From Pseudophaeomoniella oleicola (taxonomy: Eukaryota > Ascomycota > Eurotiomycetes > Phaeomoniellales > Phaeomoniellaceae), in assembly GCA_003868215.1 (NCBI GenBank), contig QWDQ01000068.1:1-64000 (forward strand): 64,000 bases of DNA. The letters are read 5' to 3'. The translations under genes and the position numbers were made by a program. The notes beneath the pieces are model-generated. The model did not search any database and was not told where the DNA came from. It saw only the letters and a program-made list of their open reading frames with translations. Position 1 is the stretch's first letter. Each line of letters starts with the position of its first letter. Positions 25,066-35,763 of the stretch are shown here, piece after piece.

Positions 25066-26118
25066 TCAGGCAAATGCGTTATTCAAGCCATCACATAATA
25101 TGGATATTGCCGTTCTCCCAGCTGACAACACTTCATCCATGGCGAGGAACGGATGGGGCATTCCCCTCATGACATGAACCTCAGCCTTAACCCCACTCTC
25201 CTTCAGCTTGGCCGCGTACTGTTCACCTTCGTGTCTCAGAACGTCGAGCTCTCCAACTATCACGATCGCGGGAGGCAGACCTGTAAACACCGAGTCTGGA
25301 ACCAGAAGAGGAGAGGCGGAAGGATCTGACCAATCCTTTTCATTAGGTAGATAGTGGCGTCGGTACCACAACATCTTTTCCGCAGGCAAAGCCGCAGTAA
25401 ATTCGAGTTCTTTCCAGGTCGGATTTGTTGCCACAGACGCAGTGTTGTCGGTGACGGGAACGGCCAACAGCTGAACGACGAAGTGCGCCAAGTTATCACG
25501 AGCAAGTGCCATTTGTGTCATGATAGCTGCCAAGTTACTGCCGGCTGATGACCCTCCAATTGCAAACTTGGAGACATCTATGGAAAGCTTCTCTTTGCCA
25601 TCTCCTAGCACCCAAAGGACTGTTTCCCATGAGTCGTGAACGGCTGCAGGCCATGGATTCTCAGGTGCTAAACTATTTCTCATCAGACCGACAATCCGCG
25701 ACCTCGAAAATTAGATTACCTACCGGTAGTCCGTGGTGATGACTACGCATTTGGACCGGACGCACATATTCGTGCAAACCGCGTTTTCGGTGGCAATGTT
25801 TCCGAGTACCCAACCGCCACCATGGTACCACAGCATCACAGGCCATCCTTTCTCAGGTGGCTGTCCTTGCGGCGTAAAACAGCGTATGTCGACATCGGGT
25901 CCCTGTGATTCCTTGCGATTTATGGCAAAATCCTCAGTCTTGCCGACCGGGATGGGATCGCTACCCCCGGGTATGATCTTGCCGCCTACCCGTGACGCTG
26001 CTACAGGCTGATAGTGAACCTGCTGTGCATTTAATAGGTATTTATTGTAGAAATCGACGTATTCGGGATGCAGCCTGTCTTTCACAGACTCGTGTAGCGG
26101 ATACGGTGGCTGTGGCAT
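25066..26118 (-). CDS. Alpha/beta hydrolase fold-3 (HSL-type) esterase
   Basis: HSL-type hydrolases cleave small esters or lactones. Two exons (26118-25724, 25672-25066) give 333 residues; the intron falls inside the conserved DYRLAPENPWPAAV motif, so splicing restores a family hallmark. The oxyanion motif is HGGGW at 99-103. The nucleophile elbow IGGSSAGSNLAA places the catalytic Ser at about 174, the acid is probably Asp in VGELDVLRHEGE, and the His is in RGMPHPF. There is no signal peptide, so it is likely cytosolic. It is divergent from ridA across 397 bp and convergent with the dehydrogenase gene. The substrate is not evident. Confidence 0.9.
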
Positions 26119-26515
26119 GATGCTGTAATGGAAGTCCCTAGATATATTGAGATAGGTTTCTGCTGCGCAAGGCAGAGCACTTATACGTCAATCGCCAATT
26201 TAGGCTGTAGACAGAGCGGTCACATCGCTGTGCAAGGTCAGTCGAACATCTTGTCACATCTTAGATGAGCGCAAATATCCGCGAGCACACTGTTCGAAGT
26301 GGGTCCGATTTCCATGCCCGCGTAAGGAGGCTGTCGACAGTGTGATGTGTCCCAGGACCTGGAGTCCCGCATCATCGTGCTGGCAGTCCACTGGATTTGA
26401 GCGGCCTATCTGATATAATCTTCAACATTGATAACCTTCGCAAGCAATCATTCGTCTGGTACAGTACAGGAATTTCCCAAGAGATCAGAGAAACATCGCA
26501 AAGGCGTCAGTGAGG
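26119..26515. promoter_or_regulatory. Divergent promoter region, esterase and ridA
   Basis: The two start codons face away from each other across 397 bp. Near the centre lies a one-mismatch copy of the block's decamer (26317-26326). A shorter related word, TGCGCAAGG, occurs at about 26164-26172. No ORF is supported here. Confidence 0.55.
26317..26326 (+). promoter_or_regulatory. CCCGCGTAAG, near-copy of the shared decamer
   Basis: This word differs from CCCGCGCAAG at one base and lies about 190-200 bp from both divergent ATGs. On its own it could be chance, since a few one-mismatch hits are expected in a window of this size; its position gives it weight. Confidence 0.35.
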
Positions 26516-27006
26516 ATGTCGAAGCAAGCTGTATTGACTGACAAGGCTCCAAAGCCTCTGCCGGGGATTTACTCTCAGGCAATTGTTGCCAATGGCTTTG
26601 TCTACTGCTCTGGCTGCGTTCCAATGGACCCTGAGACGATGAAAATCATCGACGGAGATATCCAAGCTCATACCGCAAGTACTGTTGCCTGAACGGGTCG
26701 CACGCTTACTAACCGGCACATAGCACCAATGCATCAAGAATCTCGGCGCTATATTAGAGGCATCGGGCTCCTCCTTGGATAAAGTTGTGGAAGTAAACGT
26801 ATTCCTGGCCAACATGGACGATTTCGCCGAGATGAACGAGATCTACTGCCAATATTGGGGAGATGTAAAGCCGGCGAGAACGTAAGTGATATATTTGATC
26901 AATTGCACCCGGAGAGACTAACAGACTGAATAGGTGTGTGGCTGTCAAGACGTTACCACTGAATACTGACGTCGAGATTAAATGTATCGCGGTAGTCGGT
27001 TTGTGA
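26516..27006 (+). CDS. RidA (YjgF/YER057c/UK114) imine deaminase
   Basis: RidA hydrolyses reactive enamine/imine intermediates made by PLP enzymes and so protects them from damage. Three exons (26516-26674, 26724-26881, 26934-27006) give 129 residues, the standard length. Family features are GIYSQAIVANGFVYCSGCVP, QCIKNLGAILEASGSSLD, VVEVNVFLANMDDFAEMN and the Arg-containing PARTCVAVKTLP. Intron 1 starts with GCAAGT rather than GT, has a TTACTAACC branch site and ends TAG; the nearby GT would break the conserved frame, so a GC-AG intron is required. No mitochondrial presequence is apparent. The gene lies in the accessory block, and its stop is 36 bp from the stop of the convergent regulator gene. 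Confidence 0.95.
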
Positions 27007-27042
27007 AATACTTTTCAGGGGGTGACGTTCAGGCCAGGCCTT

Positions 27043-29334
27043 TCAGACACTCTGACAGTATTCCGGCACTGATTCGACTAATCTCCCAAGAGTTTTGTGG
27101 GCTTCTTGAAGCAGTTCCCAGCGACACTCTGCAAGAGCATCCCGCACGGTTATCAAAAGACCTCGCGTGCGGTTGGTACCCTTGAGCTGCGAGATATCGC
27201 CCATGAGTCCGCTTAGCATGTGAACCAGATACTCTTCTGCGCCGATATGTACCTCGCTTGCGTTGCCTTCAGTTAGAATTCCATACGTCCATAGCACAAG
27301 CACAGAATAATAAAGACACCATGGACGCAATGCGATATTATCCTCGTAAGCTTTATACTGCGTTCTTGCAAACATCGTCTCCTGAATTAGTAAAATACAA
27401 TGGGACAGTGTCCTCTTGGCTGCATGGTTTCGACTCCACTGCTTGAGACGTTTCATTGCCCGAGCATATTCGTCTCGCGTTGTGTTATTGCTTGTCAGGG
27501 ACGGTGCGCCGGCAAATGTGTGGAAGTCGATCAGATCGACATGGATGGCAACATGCGCCATGCGATGTAGCGAACGAGCGGCTTCAAGGCTCAAAGAGGG
27601 CTTTTGGGACAGCAAAGAGAATGACCATGTGTCTATCGCTCGATCCAGGACTTCCTTCCAATCATCTTCGGCGGCATTAGCAGCTGCAGATGAGCCTCGA
27701 TCTTCGGAGACACTGCGGCCATTGCCAATATCAGACGCCGTTAGATCTCTTGCCTGCATGTGCTTTGTAACGCTGAACAATCCATGAAGAAGCACGAAAC
27801 GGGCATAAGGACTGAAATTTGGCGACAGTGGACGTCTAGATAGCAGACTGCGTAGGATAGGAAGAAAATGCGGAGAGCTCTCATATCTTCCCATCTCCCT
27901 CTGCCAGCGTTGTGAGCTCGTACAATTCCAGATTGGCTCCGCACATGGCAAAGGCAGATGAATATCACTAACGGACAGCGCAGGGCTATGACCAAATATG
28001 GACGAGTGCTGTGCGTCCATTATAAAGGCGAAATATGCGACGCGTCGAGATGATTCTTCCTCGATCCATAAGTGCCAGGACCTTTCCACGGAAGAGACCG
28101 CGCTTGAGTTATCATCTTGATGAGAATAGGAACTACCACGCCGCATCAACTTTGGGGTGTTAGTAATGACAGATCTTGAGGCTGGGGATCCTTACCGTGA
28201 TGACCGAGCCGTGAAAAATATGGGACATTTCATGATGTTTCCGCGACGAGAACATCTTTTCCAACGCCTGGGCGAGTAACAGAGCTTGAAGGCACCAAAT
28301 TGGAGCAGGCGCTCTAAATCCTGGACACTAACAATCTAAGCATCTTCTAGATCATAGAATGAAAGGACTTACGCTGAAGATGAGCCATCTTAGGGTATCG
28401 TGAATCCGTTGGGCTGCACGGAAGTGCGCTGGATCAGACGATAGGGTTGCCCCCAATGTTAGCATAGCAACGAGGAGAAGAGGCTCTGCATCTTGTATCA
28501 AGAATGTTGCTTGATGAATGATGGGGAAATGCGCGTTATAGCTGCGGAAATAATTGTTGTAAAACGTTCTGAGGTTCTGTGGCTCGAAAAAGGAGCTACC
28601 AAGGACTTCGGATGGCACAGATGCCAGAGATTCTCGGAGCCTAGGCTTGATGAGAGCCCAGGGATCCGTTGCTTGGTTCGGAAAGTCCGTGTTTGTATGA
28701 GAACCGGTGCTGGTCGGAGAGGTGGAGGAAATGTCTGGTCCATGTTGGACCATCAGTCCTTCATTGAATTCGTAGCTCTCGGGGACGTTTTCGAACAACC
28801 AATCGAGATCCTGGGACAACTCTCTCACATCATGGGAGCCATCAAAGAATATATGGTGGTTCAGAGGGTTCGCACTCGGGAGGAAGTCTATCATATTCAA
28901 GTCACCTGGATGTTGAAGTCCCAGAGCTGCTTCTTCAACTCCATTGAGGGGCGGATCATCAGAGGCGACAACACCAGAAGTCGCATCATTGCCCTCTATC
29001 GCAGCATGACTTTCGACCGGGTCTCCCTCTGTAATGGTCGTAAACGTTGATACATGTCCACGGTCATAGCCACCAGAATTACGATACAGCATCCCTTTTT
29101 GGTGACGCTTCTGGTGTCTCTGCAAGAGGTCAAGACGAACAAACTCCTTTCGACACTCATTGCAAGAGAATATGCGTTTTGGTCGATCTTTTGAGGCAAC
29201 ATGAAGTGAGCAAGAGTGCAAGATAATGGAAATGCGCACGTACGATTCAGCCGATGACGAGACAGGTGCTCAGGGCGTTTGAATGCCTTATCGCAACCTG
29301 GCTCATTGCACGCATATTTGAGCAGTGCTGGCAT
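27043..29334 (-). CDS. C2H2 zinc-finger transcription factor with fungal-specific regulatory domain
   Basis: This is a probable pathway regulator of the nuclear class with two C2H2 fingers followed by a fungal_trans-type domain. Four exons (29334-29244, 29187-28373, 28327-28196, 28149-27043) give 714 residues. Finger 1 is CNEPGCDKAFKRPEHLSRH and finger 2 is CNECRKEFVRLDLLQRH, with His-x3-4-His spacing; exon 2 begins right after finger 1. Residues from about 200 on show the middle homology region: FFEPQNLRTFYNNYFRSYNA, ALLLAQALEKMFSSRKHHE, LMRRGSSYSH and WIEEESSRRVAYFAFIMDAQ. Intron 2 must end at the TTAG before TGTCCA to keep frame. Within this block it is the only regulator, so I infer local control; its own upstream region lacks an exact decamer. 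Confidence 0.9.
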
Positions 29335-29727
29335 CGATTTCGCTTGATAGTTGATTGATGATTCATCCCATTGTTAGGTATCTAGGCACCTTGGGTAGAG
29401 CAGATTGGCGGATCAGTCACAAAATTCTAGAGGTACCTGGTATAGGTAGGAGGTCAAGTGGATGTACAACTGCTGTTTGGATTATCCGTTACTTTGGAAT
29501 TAGCAGAGAACCTTGCCCTATCTTACGAGTTTTTAGGGGAGACTGCCGCTCATGGCAAATCTCTACGAACGCGCTCTGTAGGGACAACCTTTACCTAATT
29601 CCAACCCCTGTATCACCTAAACCTCCACAATCTACATATACCTAGGTATTCTTAGGGGGAAGAGTCTCAGACCTCCAGGCATACAAAACTCCCCAGAGGA
29701 ATGCGTAGTAGTATTTCTTTCTCATTA
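29335..29727. promoter_or_regulatory. Upstream region of the C2H2 regulator
   Basis: This 393-bp stretch lies between the regulator ATG and the lactonase stop. It contains several TAGGTA/TACCTA words (29375-29645) and no copy of the CCCGCGCAAG decamer that I can find. No ORF is supported. Confidence 0.5.
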
Positions 29728-30791
29728 TCAACCGGCAAATTCATGTTTTGGCATGCCTTTTGACCCATTGGGTTTATACATGAACATATGGCCGCCTTCA
29801 TCGTCCGATCTTCCATCAATCCTCTTGTCCTTTCCAGATGCAACATACAAGATGTCAAAATCTTTGCCTCCCCATGTCGTACAACTCATGTTGTAAGCCG
29901 GAAACGTGATGTCTTTGATATGTTTGCCGTCAGGGCTAAACACCATTACACGATAGGAAGCAAACATGGCTATCCAGAGATTACCCTGGGAACTGTTTCG
30001 CTCAGAGTTGGCCACTGTGATTGATAAAGGGGTGAACTTACTCGACCACCATTCCATCAGGCTCGCCATAGGTGCTCCTTCGATCAATGAGGAGCCTTCG
30101 ATTGGAAATGTCTCCTGTCTCCAGATCAAAGTCGTATGCAAAGACTTTCATGGCAACCGAGTCATGGAAATACACTGCCAGAATGAGATTTGGACTCGTG
30201 GGTCGTGACTGGACACTCACTGATACGGTTGTCAGGACTCCATCCAAGACCGTTCCCGCAGATGATGCCTCGTTCCATTTCATGAAGACTCCCGTCCGGA
30301 TCGTACCTCCAGAGTCTGCCCTTTGGCTCGCCATACGTTGCTGGTAGCTGATTCGGTCCGTATGCCATGGCTTTTCTATCTATTTCCGCCAGCCAAAAGC
30401 GACCTTTTGCATCCACGCCTCCATCGTTGAAACGCAATATATCTCTGTCTTTGGTTGGAATGATTTCTTTCACCACCTCTAGCTTGCCTGTCGCTTCATC
30501 CAGGAACGCAACCCCTTGGAAATATGCGCAGATATAACTTCCCGGGTGGTCTCTTCGAAAGAAGGCCACTGTCACACTATCTTCCAGTTTTCGGATTAGA
30601 GCTGGCCCTTTCGCCACCCCGGTCTCTGCATCGACTTGAAGGATATATAACTCAGCGGGTTCTGACAAGCAGTCTACCCAATGCAGCGTCGAATCACTGG
30701 CTCTGTATATCGGCGCTTCACCCAATACCATGGGCCGATCGCATCGATAGAAGGGTCCGCCTCCTTCTAGGATTTCTACAGACTCGGACAT
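29728..30791 (-). CDS. SMP-30/gluconolactonase/LRE-like hydrolase
   Basis: SMP-30 family enzymes are six-bladed propellers that use a divalent metal to open sugar lactones. Three exons (30791-30221, 30174-30042, 29992-29728) give 322 residues. The metal ligand Glu is in MVLGEAPIY (about residue 25), the Asn ligand in ICGNGLGWSPDN, and an Asp in RSTYGEPDGMVVD. The propeller strands KGRFWLAEIDRK and GNLWIAMFASYRVMVFSPDG also fit. The second intron must end at AACAG before TTCCCAG to keep the family sequence. No signal peptide is seen, so it is probably intracellular. With the dehydrogenase in the same block it could hydrolyse the lactone that the dehydrogenase makes; that link is inference. Confidence 0.9.
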
Positions 30792-32416
30792 GTCTGTGTA
30801 TAGTGGTATGACACAATTTTATGGCACGGCTACTATATACAGATGAAACATAAAGGACTACAAAACAGTTCACGAAAGTCTCAGCACGTTAGTATGGATG
30901 AGTGTCTTATCATCAGATCGTTTCGTCTGCCTACCGGGCTTGCTTGAACGTTGTAGTCAATTGCGTGGGCGACTCCCACTTGATAGGACCTGACTAAATC
31001 TCTTGGGATACTTGCGCGGGTAATGTATGCCCGCACCAAACCGTATGTTGCCCGCTCACTGCTACAACACAAAGAAGTGATCTTTGTGACTCTCGTCGAG
31101 GGATATGTTGGCCTCTGAATCTCATCTTTGTCACAACAACTGCGTCTGCTAGCGTTTTTATTTTTATGACATTCTTTCGACTCCATGACTGTTTACAAAA
31201 CACTTACTCCTACATAGTAGTCACTATTATCAGGGGAGCTCAGCCTCATGGGTGGAATTCCTAGTCCATCCACCCTCTCTTATCTGTGGATATCATTCAT
31301 ATTGGCAGGGCTTCAAGCTCCTATCTGCGCCTATACCCCAGGGCTATTACAGGGCAGCTGCAGAAGAGGGCGAGATGGTCCCTGGATGGATGTGGAGTAA
31401 AGTTACCTAGTCTGCAAGACAGAAGCATTCAAGGGTGGCTCGATCATCCGTTCTTTCTAGCTAACTCTTTCAGTGTTATTTCACCATTGACCCGGCCTGG
31501 TGGTCCAGCGTTAGTCAGAGTTCTTGTCGTTGACAGTCAAATTGCGTCTTATATCTACAAAGAAAACATACTTATATTAAATCCTTCTAGTTCATCCTCG
31601 TTGTTGTTGCAAAAGGCGAGCGATTAAATCCGCTTGATCGCCGGGGCAGTGCAACATGCCTACCTACCTAGGCTATAGCAGCACTATTAATGTGAAGATT
31701 TTCAGATCTTACAGGGGTGAGAACAGGACTTGTGCACCTAGGTACCTAATTACTACGTAGTAGGCGCACATGTTTCTCCGTCATGGATGAGCATACCACA
31801 TGGATTCCAGGTTCCCCAGGTGAACAAGCTGCTGAGGCCTCACTCAGTTACATCTTAGGGAGAGAATCATAATGCTGCAATTCTCGTTTTGTGGCTTCCA
31901 TGAGAGTCGGGCGTCGTTCAGGCGGACGTGAGTCTAGACTAGATTTGGGGTTCATTTGATACAATTTGGCGTTCCTTGGCTTCGGGCTTCTTGAACGAAT
32001 TTCTGTAACCGCCGTTTCATCATCTCTAAGATCCCGCTTCGCTTCCTATATCTTCAAACTGCACTTGAGACGATCGTCAAGCTTCTTCTGACAAATCGGG
32101 GTGATAGCGCCTGGGGTATTGTACTACCCAGCGAGCCAGTACCATATCTCATCGACGTGGTCCTGGAATTCCCTGTTCTGGCTAAAAGCTTCAGGCTGGC
32201 CTAGAGGCAACAAGAACAATGATTGACCTCTTATCAATGCCATTATAAATCTTCGCGTCTCTTCTGTCTCACCACACATCTGCTTCACTGTTCGGCTGCT
32301 ACATCTCAGTTCTCGGATCAGCAGGTCTTCCATCTATCGCTATCGTAACGCAGAGTCTCTGGTACTTGCCCACATTTGCTTCTACGATCGAGTCAGAAAC
32401 CCTTCACTTGGCAGAG
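30792..32416. other. Lactonase promoter and long intergenic region
   Basis: This 1.6-kb stretch begins at the lactonase ATG. The decamer copies at 30960-31020 lie 170-230 bp upstream of that ATG. Further right are TACCTA/CCTAGGTACC words and a TACTACGTAGTA palindrome (31749-31763). A frame open at 31286-31627 lacks any family resemblance and is not called. Confidence 0.5.
30960..31020 (-). promoter_or_regulatory. Inverted copies of the shared decamer upstream of the lactonase
   Basis: CTTGCGCGGG at 31011-31020 is the exact reverse complement of CCCGCGCAAG, and ATTGCGTGGG at 30960-30969 matches the reverse complement of the CCCACGCAAG variant at nine of ten bases. They lie 169 and 220 bp upstream of the lactonase ATG. 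The same orientation relative to transcription is found at 23498-23517 relative to the dehydrogenase. The role is inference. Confidence 0.45.
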
Positions 32417-33488
32417 ATGATGTTTTCAAGATCAATAGGGCATGGTGTAAAGCGTGCAAGGGAGGATGTCGACGATGGTGATATTTGTTTGGATGATTGG
32501 GAAGCTAAAACAGCTCCCGAGAGCAAGGTCGGTCTCGCCGGCTCAAGCTGAACGCGAGCCATTATTAACAACGAGATAGAAACTACGAGCTCTACCTCTT
32601 CGAACGTCACCGTCTCTGAAGCATGGATCGTCGTTCTCGCAAGCACATACATTTACACCACGCCCGCAGACTTTAACACCTACTGAGTCATCCGAAGATG
32701 AAAGCGACGATGAACTTCCCCAACCCAATTCTTGGAGCCTTCATCAGCCTGCTTCAGGACTCGTTCAATCCTCGCCCTTCGACACCGGTCTTACGCACGG
32801 TGACGGTGATATGGAGATGACTGGTACACAGTCTATGTCATTGTCGTCGGTTCCGTCTATTGCATCACCACCGCCACGATCACCAAGTCGCAGGAGCAGA
32901 ACCAGATCGCCTCCCCGACCGATGATATCGACCCAGAATACAAATTTTCTTTCTGCTACTTCTAACATCAGTGAGACTGGCAGACTGCCTACTCCCATCT
33001 ACGGGCATTTCTCTCAGTCTGGGCTTGGAGCCGGATCACTAGGTGTCCACAACATGGCCAGTATACGAACGTCTGGGCCTATCTCACCAATTCCGGCATC
33101 TCCCATGTCGCCAGGTGACACAACAGCAGAGACTGCATGGTGGAATCGACGACGCTTACCAAGTCCAGCTGAAGATCGCGATACTGACGATACGCCGATG
33201 TCACCCGTGGGGACGATAGATACCTTGTTGCCTCGCCTCAACGTATCTCCTCCTTCACACACTAGCGGCCTGGCTGAGGCGGCACTGAATGAAAATGGAC
33301 AAGCAGGACGTTTTGGAACTGTGCGGCGGCCACCATCGCCATTCGGTAGAGCCAGATCCAACGCTACATCCACGGGTACCACCAGTTCACCCGCCTCTAC
33401 AAGCCGCTTGAGTATGGGCTTCCGGGCGGATTGCGAGAAGTGCCTTCGGCGGGTTCCTGGGCACTATACGCATATTATAAGAGACTGA
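32417..33488 (+). CDS. Conserved fungal Ser/Pro-rich protein with C-terminal CEKC motif
   Basis: I do not know a function. Two exons (32417-32527, 32580-33488) give 339 residues. Exon 1 encodes MMFSRSIGHGVKRAREDVDD followed by an acidic stretch; exon 2 opens KLRALPLRTSPSLKHGSSFS and continues through an acidic TPTESSEDESDDE. Removing the 52-nt intron is required because the exon 2 frame has a stop just before its start; the donor GTCGGT is weak. The middle is rich in SP/TP sites and RSRTRSPPR, suggesting a disordered, phosphorylated nuclear protein. The last 22 residues, starting FRADCEKCLRRVPGHYTHI, contain a CxxC pair and are the most ordered part; I recall similar endings in other ascomycete hypothetical proteins. 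Confidence 0.7.
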
Positions 33489-34462
33489 TTTGGCGGAATA
33501 CACTTGAACGAGACCACACCAAACGAAAGATTACGAGCTTATGAATGTTATTAGAGTGGTTATTCCAGCTTAGACTTGTTCCCCCTCTTCAATGATCAGG
33601 ATCGGCCAGGCTCTTCCAAAGATGGTCTTATTCGTCTAGTAGACAGACTTGTACCAGTAGATCTAGCTTAAATGCCATCAAGGGCTTTGTTCGTGATTTA
33701 CTTAGCTGAGGCTGGCCAAGAACATTTTCTTGAGGCAATCAGAATTATCGCTGTTGGGTTGGATGTATGATACCCACCTATTGTCTCAGCTGTGATCCAA
33801 GTCTCCTTGATTGTTGCTATGTAAGGTAACGTAGATGGGTATGGTCGTGGTTGAAAACAATAATTTCGTGTTCCTGGCATTCGTGCGCGCGGGTCCGAGT
33901 ATCTCTTCTCCATGCCGTTCCATCCCTCGTTTGCTTCCTTCTACGGTTCTCTCAAAGTGCTTCTTGTACAACCAACGACGGTCGAAAAGAATTCTCCGGT
34001 ATCTCAAATGAATCGTCGCGTTTCAACTATGATCAATAAAGTCGTGGATGATAAGGTTGTCTTGAGCAGGAAGTCACATCTACTGGGCGATGTGCACTGC
34101 AACATCGCCAACTCGCTCCTCTGATGGTGTAAATTATACCAGGAGTCTTTTGACATGCTACAACGCGAAGACTCGGTCGATCTTCTTATCCTTTGTCACT
34201 TCCAAGAGATAGGTTTTCCTTATTATCTTCCTGAAGAATTGTAATAGTCTCCATTTCTGTTTTTCTGGTTCAAGGGATGCCAGTTGACCTATGTTCAACC
34301 CCTTGCTTAGCCTCATTTCCTTCATTCCCTTTCCTCCCTTTACAATTCCTGACCCTTGATGGACGGTTTTACATATAACCGGTTGCACCGTCGCATGCGT
34401 TCACACCATCACCGTCGTACTGCCACTGTATTCGGAACGTGTGCACCGCCGTCGTCGTCACC
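33489..34462. other. Intergenic region
   Basis: This 974-bp stretch precedes the GPI-type protein gene. Short frames on both strands (33698-34124) have no family resemblance. The final 200 bp contain pyrimidine-rich tracts typical of a promoter and 5' UTR. Confidence 0.5.
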
Positions 34463-35406
34463 ATGCATCTCCTCACCTGGTCAACACTTTTAGTCCTTTC
34501 GACGATCACTTCTGCCGCTCAACTTCGGTCGCTAGCACACACTCACAGTCATCTCAATGTACGGCAAACCACTGCGTTTCAGCCAGGGTCGACAGATGGA
34601 ACGGGAAGCTCCTGTCTCGATGCCTTCGGGTCCGGGTATGAAAGCTGTGGAGCAAACGATGGCTGTTATAATCCCAGTGGTAAGTGCACTCCCCTTCTAA
34701 TACTACCACAGTTGGCTTGTGGTCTGACCATTGCTGACAACATCATCCATACAACAGCTGGAGAGTCGTGTTGTGAGGCAGCTTCCCCATACGCCTGTCC
34801 AGCGGATTCGTTCTGCCTAGTGGACGGCTATTGCTGCCCTGGTTCAGAGAATGCGACAACATGTGCAGGTCAGTCCTCTTCTTGGACCCTCCACTCTTCC
34901 GATGGAATATACTTACTTGTACAGCACACAACAATGTCACACTGCCGGCAAACTACTCTGGCCCATTCAATGCTCAAATAGCTGGTGCGACAACACTGGC
35001 AAACTCCTCTTCAATGCCAAATGGGACATTTTTGAACGGCACATCCTTATCGAACGGCACATTTCCGTCAAACAGCACTCATCCTTCGAATGGCACATCC
35101 CAAATATTGGACGGTACGACGACGGTGACTACAGCTTCCAGCACTCCTGTATTGCCTTCAGCTGTTTCGTCAACAGCCCTAGGGGCGCTTTCTTACACCG
35201 GAACTGAGACCAATACCGCTACGGTGACGAACCAGGCAACGGCGTATGGAACAGCGGACGGGACTGCGACGCGCACAATCGGCGTTGAAAACGCCTCCGG
35301 GACATCACCTGTTTACAGTGAATATACTGGATCTGCTAGTCGGGCAGACGTGGATATGGTCATTAATGCACTAGCTATCATAGGTGCCGCTTTTGCCTTG
35401 CTATGA
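34463..35406 (+). CDS. Probable GPI-anchored Cys-rich cell-surface protein
   Basis: Three exons (34463-34679, 34758-34868, 34925-35406) give 269 residues. The N-terminus MHLLTWSTLLVLSTITSAA is a clear secretion signal. Residues up to about 110 form a Cys-rich region (CLDAFGSGYESCGANDGCYN, then ESCCEAASPYACPADSFCLV and DGYCCPGSENATTC), which looks like a small disulfide-bonded domain. A Ser/Thr/Asn-rich stalk follows with repeated NGT/NST N-glycosylation sites. The end, DVDMVINALAIIGAAFALL, is a hydrophobic tail with no basic residues after it, typical of GPI addition. It should end up in the plasma membrane or cell wall. Specific function is unknown. Confidence 0.78.
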
Positions 35407-35763
35407 GTATTCGAGGACCGTTGTATAATATGACTGGACAAAAGGTCGGAATTGGGTCTTTGCATCTTTTTTGAGAGGCGTTGTTCCTGGGAATCCCATG
35501 GCGCATAAAATAATGTCTTGTTATGTACAATGGCTGGGCTACGACTGTCGATACCGGCCTCGCAGACGCCACCGATGAATCAAGTTACTGGATAGGTGTT
35601 TCTGACCTCCATCGGTGCCTTGTATGAAGTCACCACACATAATTCAGTTGTGAAATTCAAAAGAACAAAGTTTGAGGGGAGAATTCATTGAACGTGCGCG
35701 ATCACCCCGTTCACGTCTCATGGCACTGGTAACAGCACTGCCATAGCGTAGAAAAATGCCATT
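35407..35763. other. Convergent intergenic region
   Basis: This 357-bp stretch lies between two convergent stops. I see nothing in it beyond expected 3' UTRs. Confidence 0.5.

Noticed and set aside
31286-31627. 113-codon frame downstream of the decamer sites
   Set aside because: No homology signal, no promoter or intron support; likely chance.
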